Source of the DNA: RH-AL1 sp964235705
Lineage (GTDB): Bacteria; Pseudomonadota; Alphaproteobacteria; Rhizobiales; Beijerinckiaceae
NCBI GenBank assembly: GCA_964235705.1
Contig: CAXSDP010000014.1
Span: 4,683-68,682 of the forward strand
Length of the DNA: 64,000 nt
Reading direction: 5' to 3'
Shown: positions 1-8,310 of the stretch, one piece after another
Layout of the letters: every line of letters begins with the position of its first letter
How positions within the stretch are numbered: the stretch's first letter is position 1
Notes under the pieces: generated by a model
The model's database searches: none
What the model was told of the DNA's origin: nothing
The model's input: only the letters and a program-made list of their open reading frames with translations
Made by a program: the position numbers and the translations under genes

Positions 1-1
1 C

Positions 2-1591
2 GCCAAAGGTCGTGAGATCCACGACCGCTTGATCGCCAGCATGGAACCCGAGGAGACGATCTTCGACAACCTGCGGCGGTTCAACACCCTGATCCAGGAC
101 ATGATCCCCTGCGATGGAATCGGCATCTGGGCCAACGATCGCTTCGAGGCGGAAGGCGCCGCGCCGCCCCATGACGCGATCCCCGACCTGATCCGCTTCC
201 TCAACGGCAAGCACGCGAACCAGGTGTTCTCGACCGACAGGCTCTCCGGGCACCTGCCGGACGCGACGCGCTACGCCCCCACCGTGAGCGGCTTGCTCGC
301 CATTCCCTTCACGCGCGCCCCGCAGGATTTCCTGCTGCTGTTTCGTCGGGAGGTGATCCAGACCGTGAACTGGGGCGGCAACCCCAACAAGGCGGTCGAG
401 ATCAACGGCACCATCGAGATCGAGGGCGTGGGCCACCGGCTCAGCCCCCGGACCAGCTTCGCCGCGTGGAAGGAAACCGTGCGCGACCGATCCCTACCGT
501 GGCGCGGCAGCGACTTGATCATCGCCGAGACGTTGCGCGTTTCGCTGCTCGACGTGATCCTTCGACGCGCCAACATCATCGATCGGGAACGACGGGCCGC
601 GCAGGAGGGGCAACTCCTCCTCGTCGCCGAGCTCAACCACCGGGTCAAGAACGTCTTGAGCGTCATTAGATCGCTCGTGCGGCAGAGCCAGCAGGGCGCG
701 ACGTCGCTGGAAGCCTTCACCAACGACCTGCAGAATCGTATCCACGCGTTGTCCGTGGCGCACGACCAGCTGACCCAGGGGCATTGGAAAGCCGCGCCGC
801 TGCTGACCTTGATCGAGGCGGAGGCGCAAGCTTGGACCCATGTCGAGGACGCCCGCCTGGCGCTATCCGGCCCGCCCGTCATGATCGAGGCCCGCGCCTA
901 TCAGACGCTCGCCCTCGTGCTTCACGAGATGATGACGAACGCCGCTAAATACGGCGCCTTGAGCGTGGAGGAGGGATGCCTCGCCATCACCTGGTCCCTT
1001 GAGAAAGCCGGCGACCTCGTCCTCGTCTGGGAGGAGCGCGGCGGACCACCCGTGACGCCGCCGAAACGGCGAGGATTCGGGACGATCGTCATCGAGCAGT
1101 CCATCCCCTTCGAGCTTCGGGGCGAAACGTCGGTCGAGCGTCGTCCGGAGGGTATCCGCGCCCGTTTCGTGATCCCTTACGACTTCGTGCAGAAGGGTGG
1201 CGAGGAGGTGGTGTCACGTCGATCGCCGGTGATCGCGCCGCAGGCCGACCTGAAGGGCAAGAACCTGCTGCTGGTGGAGGACAGCATGATGATCGCCCTC
1301 GACGCGCAGACGATGCTTCAGAACTGCGGCGCCGAGGTTGAGATCGCGGCGACGACGAGCGATGCCCGCCGCGCGCTCAAGCTGAACGTTTTCGACGCGG
1401 CGATCCTGGACGTGAACCTTTACATCGAGACGAGCTTCGCCATCGCCGAGGACCTGCAGGACCGTGCCATCCCCTTCGTCTTCGCCACCGGTTACGGCGA
1501 AACGATCAGCCTCCCCGAGCGCTTCAAGGACGTCCACGTCATATCGAAGCCCTACGCCGAGGACACGCTCCGCGCCGCCTTGGCCGCCTGA
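2..1591 (+). CDS. Bacteriophytochrome-type hybrid histidine kinase, 5' truncated by window edge
   Basis: The reading frame is open to the first base, so the N-terminal PAS/GAF chromophore region lies outside the window. The visible part begins in GAF/PHY sequence and carries the PHY-tongue motif PRTSF (about 448-462) followed by a typical end-of-PHY helix. Next is an HWE-type kinase: ELNHRVKN H-box with the phospho-accepting His at 638-640, and an N-box near 928-950. A C-terminal receiver domain (about 1255-1591) has the acidic pair VED and the phospho-acceptor Asp at 1409-1411 in ILDVN. The protein should sense red/far-red light through bilin and phosphorylate its own or another receiver. 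An internal TTG at 29 is not the true start. Domain calls are firm; the output pathway is unknown. Confidence 0.88.
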   Translation, partial: AKGREIHDRLIASMEPEETIFDNLRRFNTLIQDMIPCDGIGIWANDRFEAEGAAPPHDAIPDLIRFLNGKHANQVFSTDRLSGHLPDATRYAPTVSGLLAIPFTRAPQDFLLLFRREVIQTVNWGGNPNKAVEINGTIEIEGVGHRLSPRTSFAAWKETVRDRSLPWRGSDLIIAETLRVSLLDVILRRANIIDRERRAAQEGQLLLVAELNHRVKNVLSVIRSLVRQSQQGATSLEAFTNDLQNRIHALSVAHDQLTQGHWKAAPLLTLIEAEAQAWTHVEDARLALSGPPVMIEARAYQTLALVLHEMMTNAAKYGALSVEEGCLAITWSLEKAGDLVLVWEERGGPPVTPPKRRGFGTIVIEQSIPFELRGETSVERRPEGIRARFVIPYDFVQKGGEEVVSRRSPVIAPQADLKGKNLLLVEDSMMIALDAQTMLQNCGAEVEIAATTSDARRALKLNVFDAAILDVNLYIETSFAIAEDLQDRAIPFVFATGYGETISLPERFKDVHVISKPYAEDTLRAALAA

Positions 1592-1702
1592 AGGATCCTT
1601 CGGCGGCTTGAGGGCCCTTGGTCCGGCTACGCCGCCGCGGATACGTCGTGGCGTCCATGGCGCGCGACATGCTAATGGCGTGACGGCGCGGGGGCGGTGG
1701 GA

Positions 1703-2029
1703 ATGGTCAAGAAGGAGTCGAAGAAGGCGGCGGCTCCGCTCAAGAAAGCGGTCGTGACCCTGACGACCACCGACATCGGCGACCATCTGGCCGCCACCTT
1801 CGAGATCCCGAAGTCCCACGCGAAGATCTATCTGAGCGAAGCCGTGGCGCTGATCGGCAAGCACTTGAAGAAGGGCAACAAGGTTCGCATCAGCGGTTTA
1901 GGCGTGTTCCAAGTCAAGAAGCGCGCCGCCCGCAAGGGAAGCAATCCGAACACGGGTGAACCGATGAAGATCAAGGCCGGCAAGCGGCTCGGCTTCACCG
2001 CGGCGCGGGACCTGAAGGCGAAACTCTGA
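1703..2029 (+). CDS. HU/IHF-family DNA-binding protein
   Basis: This 108-residue protein has a Lys/Ala-rich N-terminal tail and then the HU fold. Visible family features are the helical dimer region, the GLGVFQVKKRAAR turn into the DNA-binding arm, and the NPNTGE motif at the tip of the arm. It should bend and compact DNA as a dimer in the nucleoid. It is about 15 residues longer than classical HU because of the basic tail. A GTG six bases upstream (1697) is an alternative start. It converges on the transporter gene with only 18 bp between stop codons. Confidence 0.87.
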   Translation: MVKKESKKAAAPLKKAVVTLTTTDIGDHLAATFEIPKSHAKIYLSEAVALIGKHLKKGNKVRISGLGVFQVKKRAARKGSNPNTGEPMKIKAGKRLGFTAARDLKAKL

Positions 2030-2047
2030 GGCAAGGCGTCCGCCGGT

Positions 2048-3373
2048 TCAGCGGACGGGTGGGCTCGGTGCGCGGGTCAGCCGTTCCGACAACTCGACCT
2101 CGCGCGGGCCCGGGCTGACCGCCAACGCGACGAGGCTGACGAGCGCGGTGCCGGCGAGGTAGATCCCCACCGGGCCGAGTCCACCCCGTTCCGCGAGCGC
2201 CTGCGCCAGCAACGGCGCGAGGCCACCGCCGATGATGCCGCCGGCGCTGAAGGCCAGCGAGGCCCCGGTGTAGCGGACCCTGGCTGGGAACAGCGTCGGG
2301 AGCCAAGCGCCGAGCGGCCCGTAAACGAGACCCATCGCGAAGAGCGCGATCGATAGGAAAAGGAACACGGTGAACAGCGAGCCGCTGCCGAGCATCGGCG
2401 GGAGCAGGAAGCCGGTGACGACGGTGGCGAGGCAACCGACCATGAGCACGCGACGCGGGTTCGTCCGATCCGACCAGACCGCCGCCACCACCGTGCCCAA
2501 CGCCATGAAGATGATCGCGGCGAGCAGGATGCCGAGGAAAACGCGGCGATCATAGTGCAAGGTCGCGGTGCCGTAGCCGAGCGCGAAGGCGGTCGCGGTG
2601 TAGAACAATGCGAAACAGGCGACCACCGCCACCGTGCCGGCCAAGGTTTCGCGCGCGTGGTCGCGCATGACGTCGGCGATGGGCACGGCCGCCGGGGGCG
2701 CCTCCGCCATCGCTGCCGAGAACGCGGAGGTTTCGCTCAGGCGCAGCCGTACCCAGAGGCCGACGCCGACCAGCAACGAGCTCGCGAGGAACGGCAGGCG
2801 CCAGCCCCAGTCCTCGAATTGGGCGGGCGTCAGCGCGAGACTGAGCAGGATGAAGAGGCCGTTGGCGGCGATGAAGCCGACGGGGGCGCCGAGTTGCGGG
2901 AACATGCCATAGCGCGCCTCCCAGCCCGGCGGCGCGTTCTCGACCGCGAGCAGCGCCGCGCCGCCCCATTCCCCACCGAGGCCCAGACCCTGACCGAACC
3001 GGAGGACGCACAGCAGCAGCGGCGCGCACCAGCCGATGGACCGATAGGTCGGTAGCAACCCGATCAGCAGGGTGGACGCCCCCATCAGGAGCAGCGAGGC
3101 GACGAGCGTCGACTTGCGACCGACGCGATCGCCGAAGTGGCCGAACGCCACCGATCCCAGTGGCCGCGCGAGGAAGGCGAGGCCGAAGATGCCGTATGAC
3201 GCGAGCAACTGGGCCGACGGTGAGGATCGGGGGAAGAACAAGGGTCCGAAGACGAGCGAGGCCGCCGTCGCGTAGACATAGAAGTCATAGAACTCGATGG
3301 TGGTCCCGACGAGGCTCGCGGCGAGGACGCGCGCGACGGGCGTACGACCCGCGTTGGAAGGCTGCGTGTTCAT
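2048..3373 (-). CDS. MFS transporter, metabolite:H+ symporter (MHS) type
   Basis: This is a 441-residue integral membrane protein with about 12 hydrophobic segments. The N-terminal EFYDFYVY signature and the loop-2/3 motif GHFGDRVGRK mark the MHS branch of the major facilitator superfamily (ShiA/ProP/KgtP-like proton symporters). The substrate cannot be read from sequence. The ATG at 3373 was chosen because the family-conserved region begins directly after it; the frame stays open to 3526 but the added residues look non-coding. It is divergent from a MarR-type regulator, which is the likely controller of its expression. Confidence 0.86.
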   Translation of the reverse strand: MNTQPSNAGRTPVARVLAASLVGTTIEFYDFYVYATAASLVFGPLFFPRSSPSAQLLASYGIFGLAFLARPLGSVAFGHFGDRVGRKSTLVASLLLMGASTLLIGLLPTYRSIGWCAPLLLCVLRFGQGLGLGGEWGGAALLAVENAPPGWEARYGMFPQLGAPVGFIAANGLFILLSLALTPAQFEDWGWRLPFLASSLLVGVGLWVRLRLSETSAFSAAMAEAPPAAVPIADVMRDHARETLAGTVAVVACFALFYTATAFALGYGTATLHYDRRVFLGILLAAIIFMALGTVVAAVWSDRTNPRRVLMVGCLATVVTGFLLPPMLGSGSLFTVFLFLSIALFAMGLVYGPLGAWLPTLFPARVRYTGASLAFSAGGIIGGGLAPLLAQALAERGGLGPVGIYLAGTALVSLVALAVSPGPREVELSERLTRAPSPPVR

Positions 3374-3640
3374 GGTCAGCGGGTCGATCCACGTGGTGTT
3401 CGCGACATGGCAAGGCGCGCGGACGAGCGTGTCGGGCGCTCGAACGCGATCGGGGCAAGGCGTACGCGACGCCGGGGCATGCGGACCGGGCGCCGCGCAA
3501 GTTTGGCTTGCACGCGGGAACAACACGCCCTAAACGTTTGATGACAAACCAAACCCTTGATCACGGGGTGTTTGTTTCAGTGCGAAGCATAGGCCCGACG
3601 CGCGACAGGTCAAGCTGGTCACAGGAGTGGGGTCGTCAGC
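3374..3640. promoter_or_regulatory. Divergent promoter region between transporter and MarR regulator, possible operator
   Basis: The 267 bp between the two divergent starts contains an AT-rich core at about 3533-3590 with overlapping GTTTG/CAAAC half-sites. These are a plausible MarR-type operator. No strong -35/-10 pair stands out. The regulatory role is inferred only from the divergent layout and the half-sites. Confidence 0.35.
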
Positions 3641-4300
3641 ATGGTGGAACAGGCCCGCGAGGCATCGGTGAAGGCATCCAAGACCAGCGCGCTGACGAAG
3701 GTCGGAACGACTTGGAACGCTTCCGACAAGGCCGCGCACGTTCGCGAATCCGAGCCCTCGCCGGACGCATCGAAGGGGCCGTGCGACGAGGAAGCCATGG
3801 TGGCGAAGCGGACCGCCCTGGGAACGCGCAGGAGGGACGCCGTCGCGCCGAAACCGGAGGGCAACGGTGACGTACAGTTAGGCTTCCTGTCCGATTGCGT
3901 CGGGTTCCACCTTCGCCTGGCGCAGGACGCCTCCTATCGTACGTTCGCCAAGCACCACGACAAGGATCTCATCAAACCCGGCCGCTACCCGGCGCTAGCG
4001 ATCATCCACCTCAACCCGGGGATCTCGCAAAGCGCGCTCGGCCGTGCCATCGCCCGCGACAAGTCAACCGTCAGCCCGCTCATCAAGGACCTTCAAAAGA
4101 ACGGCTTCATCAACCGCAAGGCCTCGACGCAAGATCGGCGCAGCGTGACCCTCGTCCTCACCAAGAAGGGCGAACGGACGCTCGACGAGTTGCGCGTACG
4201 CGCGACGGAGCACGAGGGGGAACTCGATCGGCTGGTCGGCCCATCCAAGGCCCGGTTGATGTCCCTCCTCGGCAAGATCATCGCCAGCATGTCGCCTTGA
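3641..4300 (+). CDS. MarR-family transcriptional regulator
   Basis: This is a 219-residue protein. The first 75 or so residues are polar and low-complexity. The rest is a winged helix-turn-helix of MarR type: ALAIIHLNPGISQSALGRAI (recognition region), DKSTVSPLIKDL, and the wing motif ASTQDRRSVTLVLTKKG, whose DxR signature is diagnostic. It should bind DNA as a dimer and probably controls the divergent MHS transporter. A second in-frame ATG at 3797 has a good GAGGAA ribosome-binding site and would give a more normal MarR length (167 residues), so the true start may be there. Confidence 0.84.
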   Translation: MVEQAREASVKASKTSALTKVGTTWNASDKAAHVRESEPSPDASKGPCDEEAMVAKRTALGTRRRDAVAPKPEGNGDVQLGFLSDCVGFHLRLAQDASYRTFAKHHDKDLIKPGRYPALAIIHLNPGISQSALGRAIARDKSTVSPLIKDLQKNGFINRKASTQDRRSVTLVLTKKGERTLDELRVRATEHEGELDRLVGPSKARLMSLLGKIIASMSP

Positions 4301-4351
4301 ACCGACCGTGCGATTGCCAATGCCGCCCCGCACGGATTAAACGCCCAATGC

Positions 4352-4437
4352 GACCCCTTGGCGGAATCGGTAGACGCACAGCACTTAAAATGCTGAGCCC
4401 GCAAGGCGTCCGGGTTCGAGTCCCGGAGGGGTCACCA
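4352..4437 (+). tRNA. tRNA-Leu (anticodon UAA)
   Basis: This is a complete 86-nt class II tRNA including an encoded CCA. Acceptor arms GACCCCT (4352-4358) and AGGGGTC (4427-4433) pair fully. The anticodon stem CAGCA/TGCTG encloses the loop CTTAAAA, giving anticodon TAA. A long variable arm and the T-loop TTCGAGT inside a CCGGG/CCCGG stem follow. Phage-type genes begin within 100 bp of its 3' end, and tRNA 3' ends are classic integration sites. Confidence 0.97.
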
Positions 4438-4451
4438 ACTTACCTGTAAAA

Positions 4452-4520
4452 TGTCCCACCTTTAGAGTGCGGAAAGCGGACCGGAAACACGGCGGTTTTA
4501 GCCACGAGTGTCCCACCTTT
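4452..4520 (+). repeat. 12-bp direct repeats next to tRNA-Leu (possible integrase arm sites)
   Basis: TGTCCCACCTTT occurs at 4452-4463 and again at 4509-4520, 57 bp apart, in the short gap between the tRNA and the first phage-type gene. Short direct repeats beside a tRNA attachment site resemble the arm-type binding sites of tyrosine integrases. No such integrase is present in the window, so this is inference. Confidence 0.4.
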
Positions 4521-4536
4521 TCGAGGGGTGGCCGAC

Positions 4537-5640
4537 ATGGCTGAGACCTCCTCCATCGAATGGACGGACTCTACCTGGCAGCCGATCACCGGCTGCTCCG
4601 TCGTCTCGCCGGGTTGCACCAACTGCTACGCGATGGGGCTCGCCGGCACGCGTCTGCGCAACCATCCCTCCCGCGTCGGGCTCACGCGGCCGAGCAAGGC
4701 CGGCCCGGTCTGGACCGGCGAGGTCCGCCTTAACGAAGGATGGCTAACGGAGCCGCTGCGCTGGCGCCGGCCACGCAAGATCTTCGTCTGCGCGCACGGC
4801 GACCTCTTCCACGCGGCGGTGCCGGACGAGTGGATCGACCGCGTGTTCGCCGTCATGGCGCTCTGCCCACAGCATACCTTCCAGGTGCTCACGAAGCGGT
4901 CGGCGCGAATGCGGGCGTACATGAACGAAGGCACCGTGCGTGATCGCGTGCAAACGCAATGTCACCTAAGCGGGGTCGAGATTACCGGTCGACGGATGTC
5001 GGAAGCGAACGCTGAAGAAGCGGAAGAATTCGTTGCGCTCTCTACGACTGAATGGCCGCTCGCCAATGTTTGGCTCGGCGTCTCCGCCGAAGACCAGCGC
5101 CGGGCCGACGAGCGCATCCCCGACCTCCTCGCGACGCCGGCGGCGGTCCGGTTCGTGTCGGCGGAACCGTTACTGGGACCGATCGACTTCACGCGGATCG
5201 CTTGTCCGAACGGCTGCCGGCCGCCCGACTACTGCAACCGGTGCCATCCCGACGGTGGAACGCCGACCGGCACGTTTGACTCTCTTGCTGGCGGAGATCT
5301 CGACTGGATCATCGTCGGCGGCGAGAGCGGCCCCAACGCCCGCCCTATGCACCCGCGCTGGCCGCGCGCGATCCGTGACCAGTGCGAGGCCGCCGGTATC
5401 GCCTTCCACTTCAAGCAGTGGGGTGCCTGGAGCTTCGATCCGAAGCAGCGGCTCGACAGCCCAGGCGAACTGGTCTGGTCGGACGGCTGCATCGCTTCGC
5501 CTGGCGATGGCGGGGTCAACGCGCACTGCGGCGCTGCCGGCGGCGGCGGTCACAAAATGCAGCGGGTCGGCAAGAAGGCCGCCGGCCGCCTCCTTGACGG
5601 CGTCGAGCACAACGGGATGCCGGAGGCGCGGCATGGCTGA
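4537..5640 (+). CDS. DUF5131 (phage Gp37/Gp68) family protein
   Basis: This is a 367-residue protein with the family's N-terminal ITGCSVVSPGCTNCYA region, whose clustered cysteines (GCTNCY) resemble a radical-SAM-like iron-sulfur cluster site. Other family blocks are FVCAHGDLFH, VLTKRS, NVWLGVSAEDQ and FVSAEPLLGP, and the C-terminal WIIVGGESG and FHFKQWG. The family is common in phages and integrated elements; its reaction is unproven. The ATG at 4537 is preceded by GAGGGG; an upstream GTG (4528) is less likely. It is the first gene of a rightward set of overlapping genes. Confidence 0.82.
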   Translation: MAETSSIEWTDSTWQPITGCSVVSPGCTNCYAMGLAGTRLRNHPSRVGLTRPSKAGPVWTGEVRLNEGWLTEPLRWRRPRKIFVCAHGDLFHAAVPDEWIDRVFAVMALCPQHTFQVLTKRSARMRAYMNEGTVRDRVQTQCHLSGVEITGRRMSEANAEEAEEFVALSTTEWPLANVWLGVSAEDQRRADERIPDLLATPAAVRFVSAEPLLGPIDFTRIACPNGCRPPDYCNRCHPDGGTPTGTFDSLAGGDLDWIIVGGESGPNARPMHPRWPRAIRDQCEAAGIAFHFKQWGAWSFDPKQRLDSPGELVWSDGCIASPGDGGVNAHCGAAGGGGHKMQRVGKKAAGRLLDGVEHNGMPEARHG

Positions 5641-6043
5641 CCTCCGCCGACTCACGCTCGCCGAGGCGCAGTCCGAGCTTCGGGCCCAAGGCGTCGCGGA
5701 TCGGGACGTCGCCACGATCTGCCCGGTGTGCGGGACGGTCCAGTCGATGCGCTCCCTCGTAGCGGCCGGCGCCGCGCGCGACACGGTCGATCGCTACTTC
5801 GGTTTCAGCTGCGAAGGTCGCTTCTCCGACGCCGGTCCGTGGCCATCGGAGCGCGACAAGTCCGCACGAGCCAAGAAGCGGCGAGCGCAGCGCGGCTGCG
5901 ACTGGACGCTCGGGGGTCTCTTGACGATCCATCAGCTGACGATCGTCTACCCCGACGGGCAAGAGCGCCCGTCCTTCGAGATCTCCAGCCCGGAGCAGGC
6001 CCAGCAGCTCGCCGCCATGAGGAGCGAGGTCGCCGATGCCTGA
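5633..6043 (+). CDS. Small Cys-containing phage protein (VVA0879-like)
   Basis: This 136-residue protein overlaps the preceding gene by 8 bp. It has a CPVCG zinc-ribbon half near residue 30 and later cysteines in FSCEGRF and RGCDWTLGGL, followed by IHQLTIVYPDG. The pattern resembles phage proteins named VVA0879-like, from memory of the motif order. A metal-binding role is likely; the biological role is unknown. Confidence 0.6.
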   Translation: MADLRRLTLAEAQSELRAQGVADRDVATICPVCGTVQSMRSLVAAGAARDTVDRYFGFSCEGRFSDAGPWPSERDKSARAKKRRAQRGCDWTLGGLLTIHQLTIVYPDGQERPSFEISSPEQAQQLAAMRSEVADA

Positions 6044-6320
6044 CGTCACCGCCACCCACAACGCCGCCGGCCTTTTCCGCGTCTACATCAACGAGGTCCT
6101 GCACCTCGCCTTTTCCACCAAGGCGCTGGTCGGCCTGCAATCCTGGAAGATGACGACGCGCGCGCCGCCGCTGTTCGCGCTCGAGCTGACATTCGCCGGC
6201 GCTGTGGTGCTGGCCGAGTACGACCATGAGGATGTCTGGCGAGCGGTGCTCGCCGAGATCGACGCGGCTTGCGGGCAGGTTCGCGTGCTACCGGATGGGA
6301 AGGGAGCGCGGCATGGCTGA
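6036..6320 (+). CDS. Hypothetical early protein, 94 aa
   Basis: This small acidic protein overlaps both neighbours (8 bp each), which supports translation as part of the early operon. It begins with a beta-rich segment (AGLFRVYINEVLHLAF) and shows no motif I recognise. It has no signal peptide or membrane segment. Confidence 0.6.
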   Translation: MPDVTATHNAAGLFRVYINEVLHLAFSTKALVGLQSWKMTTRAPPLFALELTFAGAVVLAEYDHEDVWRAVLAEIDAACGQVRVLPDGKGARHG

Positions 6321-7107
6321 CGCCCTACCAGCGCTGCGCCTGACCCCGCGCGAGTTTGCCGCCCTGCCCGAGTACAGCTGCTCGCTGCCGACCGGCACGA
6401 CGATCGGCAAGCGGTGGAAGCGCCTCGACGGCTCGCACGATCACCGCTTCATCGCGGCCGGCGGTAAGCCGCGCTGGATGATCGGCGAGTACGTCCGCTA
6501 CGTCGTGACATCGGACCGTCGTGTCGTCGGCGACCTCGGCCCCGACCGCGCTGGCCCGCTCGTCAACCTGCGCTGCCATATCAGGAACGAGGTCGAGCTT
6601 CGCTGGTATCGGCCGGTGATCGTCACGACGGCTGAGAAGGTCGTCGGCGTGCCTGGCGGCATCTACGTCGCCAGTAAGACGGCGCACGCTCGCCTGTGGC
6701 AGCACCACCGCGCGATCGGCGTGCCGATCATCTCGACCTGGATCGACGAGGCCGGCCCTGGCGAGAGCACCGACTTGGTCGACCTCTGGCGCCGGTGCAT
6801 CGCCGAGGCAAGCTCGGCGGCGGCGCTGGTCCTCTACCGGCTCGGCGACGAGGTGCTGAAAGGGGCTTGGGCCGAGGTCGGCGCCGCGCTCGCCAGCGGC
6901 GTGCCGGTGTTCGCCTGCGGAATCGACGAGTTCTCGATCCGCCACCATGCCGGACTAACACCATGCGAAACGCTCGCGGAGGCGATCGAGCTCGCTTGGC
7001 GGGTCAACGACCGCGCGCGCCGCGGACGGTCAGCCAGGTCGATGCCGGCCATACACGCCCCGCCTGGCCTTGCCTTGCTCAGCGCTTCAGGAGGAGCCCG
7101 TGCCTGA
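6313..7107 (+). CDS. Early protein with nucleoside deoxyribosyltransferase-like C-terminal half
   Basis: This 264-residue protein has an N-terminal half (to about residue 110) with beta-rich sequence I do not recognise. The C-terminal half starts with IYVASKTAHARLW and ends with GAWAEVGAALASGVPVFACG. That order, a starting strand, then Glu in a xxEVGAALA helix, then a closing strand, resembles the nucleoside 2-deoxyribosyltransferase/TIR-like fold. A role in nucleotide handling is possible but unproven. It overlaps its upstream neighbour by 8 bp. Confidence 0.55.
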   Translation: MADALPALRLTPREFAALPEYSCSLPTGTTIGKRWKRLDGSHDHRFIAAGGKPRWMIGEYVRYVVTSDRRVVGDLGPDRAGPLVNLRCHIRNEVELRWYRPVIVTTAEKVVGVPGGIYVASKTAHARLWQHHRAIGVPIISTWIDEAGPGESTDLVDLWRRCIAEASSAAALVLYRLGDEVLKGAWAEVGAALASGVPVFACGIDEFSIRHHAGLTPCETLAEAIELAWRVNDRARRGRSARSMPAIHAPPGLALLSASGGARA

Positions 7108-7294
7108 CATCACCATGTGCGCGACCCGCGACTGCCCGATCGCGTCGACCTGCCGGCGCAGCGCGGCCAGCGGCACGGAGCCGGCCGCGCGTCAAAGCCT
7201 CGACACCTGGCACTGGCGGCGCAGCAGCTTTTCCGATCGCGTGGAGTGCAACGGCTTCGAACCGTCAACGGCGACGAAGGAGTACAAGGAATGA
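7100..7294 (+). CDS. Small Cys-rich hypothetical protein, 64 aa
   Basis: A GTG start at 7100 lies directly behind a strong CAGGAGGAGC ribosome-binding site and overlaps the previous stop by 8 bp. The protein starts VPDITMCATRDCPIASTCRR and ends with a Trp/Arg patch (DTWHWRRSSF). The spaced cysteines suggest metal binding. Short phage proteins of this form are common, but the function is unknown. Confidence 0.6.
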   Translation: MPDITMCATRDCPIASTCRRSAASGTEPAARQSLDTWHWRRSSFSDRVECNGFEPSTATKEYKE

Positions 7295-7509
7295 GCGAGC
7301 GCCAGCCCATCGGCACGGCACCGAAGGACGGGACGAAGCTGCGGCTGTTCCACGAGCTGAATGCGCAGCAAAGCGAGCCATCCTCAACCACCGGTTTCTT
7401 CGACCGCGGGCGCTGGGTGATGAACCAAGGGTTCTTGATCGAGCTCGACGGTCAGTTGCGGTTCTCGACGGAGCCGACACACTGGCTACCGGAGACCGCC
7501 CATGCGTAA
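7291..7509 (+). CDS. Small DUF551-like hypothetical protein, 72 aa
   Basis: The ATG at 7291 overlaps the previous stop (ATGA-type coupling) after an AAGGA site. It contains PIGTAPKDGTKLRLF at the start and THWLP near the end, which resembles the small DUF551-type phage proteins with a terminal THWxP motif. No catalytic residues are visible. Confidence 0.55.
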   Translation: MSERQPIGTAPKDGTKLRLFHELNAQQSEPSSTTGFFDRGRWVMNQGFLIELDGQLRFSTEPTHWLPETAHA

Positions 7510-8044
7510 ACGGGGCGCCTTGTCGCTGGCGTGTACCGGCGCCGCCCTACTTGGCGCTGCCGGGTGCGACGATCGCCGCGCCACCAGCGCGATCCCGCCC
7601 CTCGCGATCCACTACGCGCCGGCCGAGAACCTCGAGCCCTACGACGTCGGCCTGATCGACCGCGCCCGGCGCACGATCGACATGGCCGCCTACGTGCTGA
7701 CCGACCGGCCGGTGCTGGAGGCCTTGGAGCGTGCGGCCCGGCGCGGCGTCGTCATCCGTATCCTGGTCGACCGCGACCAGCTCGAGGATCGCCCCGAGTC
7801 GGCGCCGCTGATCGCCCTGCAGGACATCCACGGCGTCACCCTGCGGGTGAAGCGCCAGCGGGTCTACATGCACCTGAAATCCTACGCGGTGGACGGCCGC
7901 TGGCTCCGCTCCGGCGCCGCCAACCTCTCCGCGTCCGGGCTGAAGCAGCAGGATAATGACTTGGTGCTCGTCGACAGCCCGGCGCTCGCCGCCGCGTTCG
8001 AGCGGAACTTCGAGGTGATCTTCGCCGCAGGGGATGTGCAGTGA
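7502..8044 (+). CDS. Phospholipase D-family lipoprotein nuclease (Nuc-like)
   Basis: This 180-residue protein has an N-terminal lipoprotein signal ending in a lipobox (LGAAGC, Cys about residue 22), so it should be exported and lipid-anchored. The body is a single PLD domain with the HxK signature in YMHLKSYAVDG and the following GAANLSASG block. One-HKD proteins of this size (the Nuc/endonuclease type of conjugative plasmids) work as dimers that cut DNA or phosphodiesters. It overlaps the previous gene by 8 bp. An exported nuclease in an early mobile-element operon is unusual. Confidence 0.75.
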   Translation: MRKRGALSLACTGAALLGAAGCDDRRATSAIPPLAIHYAPAENLEPYDVGLIDRARRTIDMAAYVLTDRPVLEALERAARRGVVIRILVDRDQLEDRPESAPLIALQDIHGVTLRVKRQRVYMHLKSYAVDGRWLRSGAANLSASGLKQQDNDLVLVDSPALAAAFERNFEVIFAAGDVQ

Positions 8045-8298
8045 TGGCCGACCGGCTGCCGTGCTGCGTCCCGTTCTGCCGGCGCACGACCGCCGCCGGC
8101 CGTTTCGACGAGTGGCTGTGCGCGAAGCACTGGCCCCTCGTCTCCGCCCTTCTCAAGGCGCGCAAGCGGAAGGCGCACCGCCTCCTGCTGCGAGCCCACG
8201 CGCGCGGGCTGGACAAGCCGATGATCGCCGCCCGCGCCGCGGCGACGTGGCAGGACTGCAAGGCCGAGGCGATCGAACGGGCGGCGGGGATTGCATGA
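8044..8298 (+). CDS. Hypothetical basic protein, 84 aa
   Basis: This small Arg/Lys-rich protein has an N-terminal CCVPFCRR motif and a second Cys-His pair (WLCAKHW) by residue 28, likely a small zinc site. The remainder is helical and basic. It directly abuts the PLD gene (GTG at 8041 or ATG at 8044), and operon membership is its main support. Confidence 0.55.
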   Translation: MADRLPCCVPFCRRTTAAGRFDEWLCAKHWPLVSALLKARKRKAHRLLLRAHARGLDKPMIAARAAATWQDCKAEAIERAAGIA

Positions 8299-8310
8299 GC
8301 GGAGGCGACC

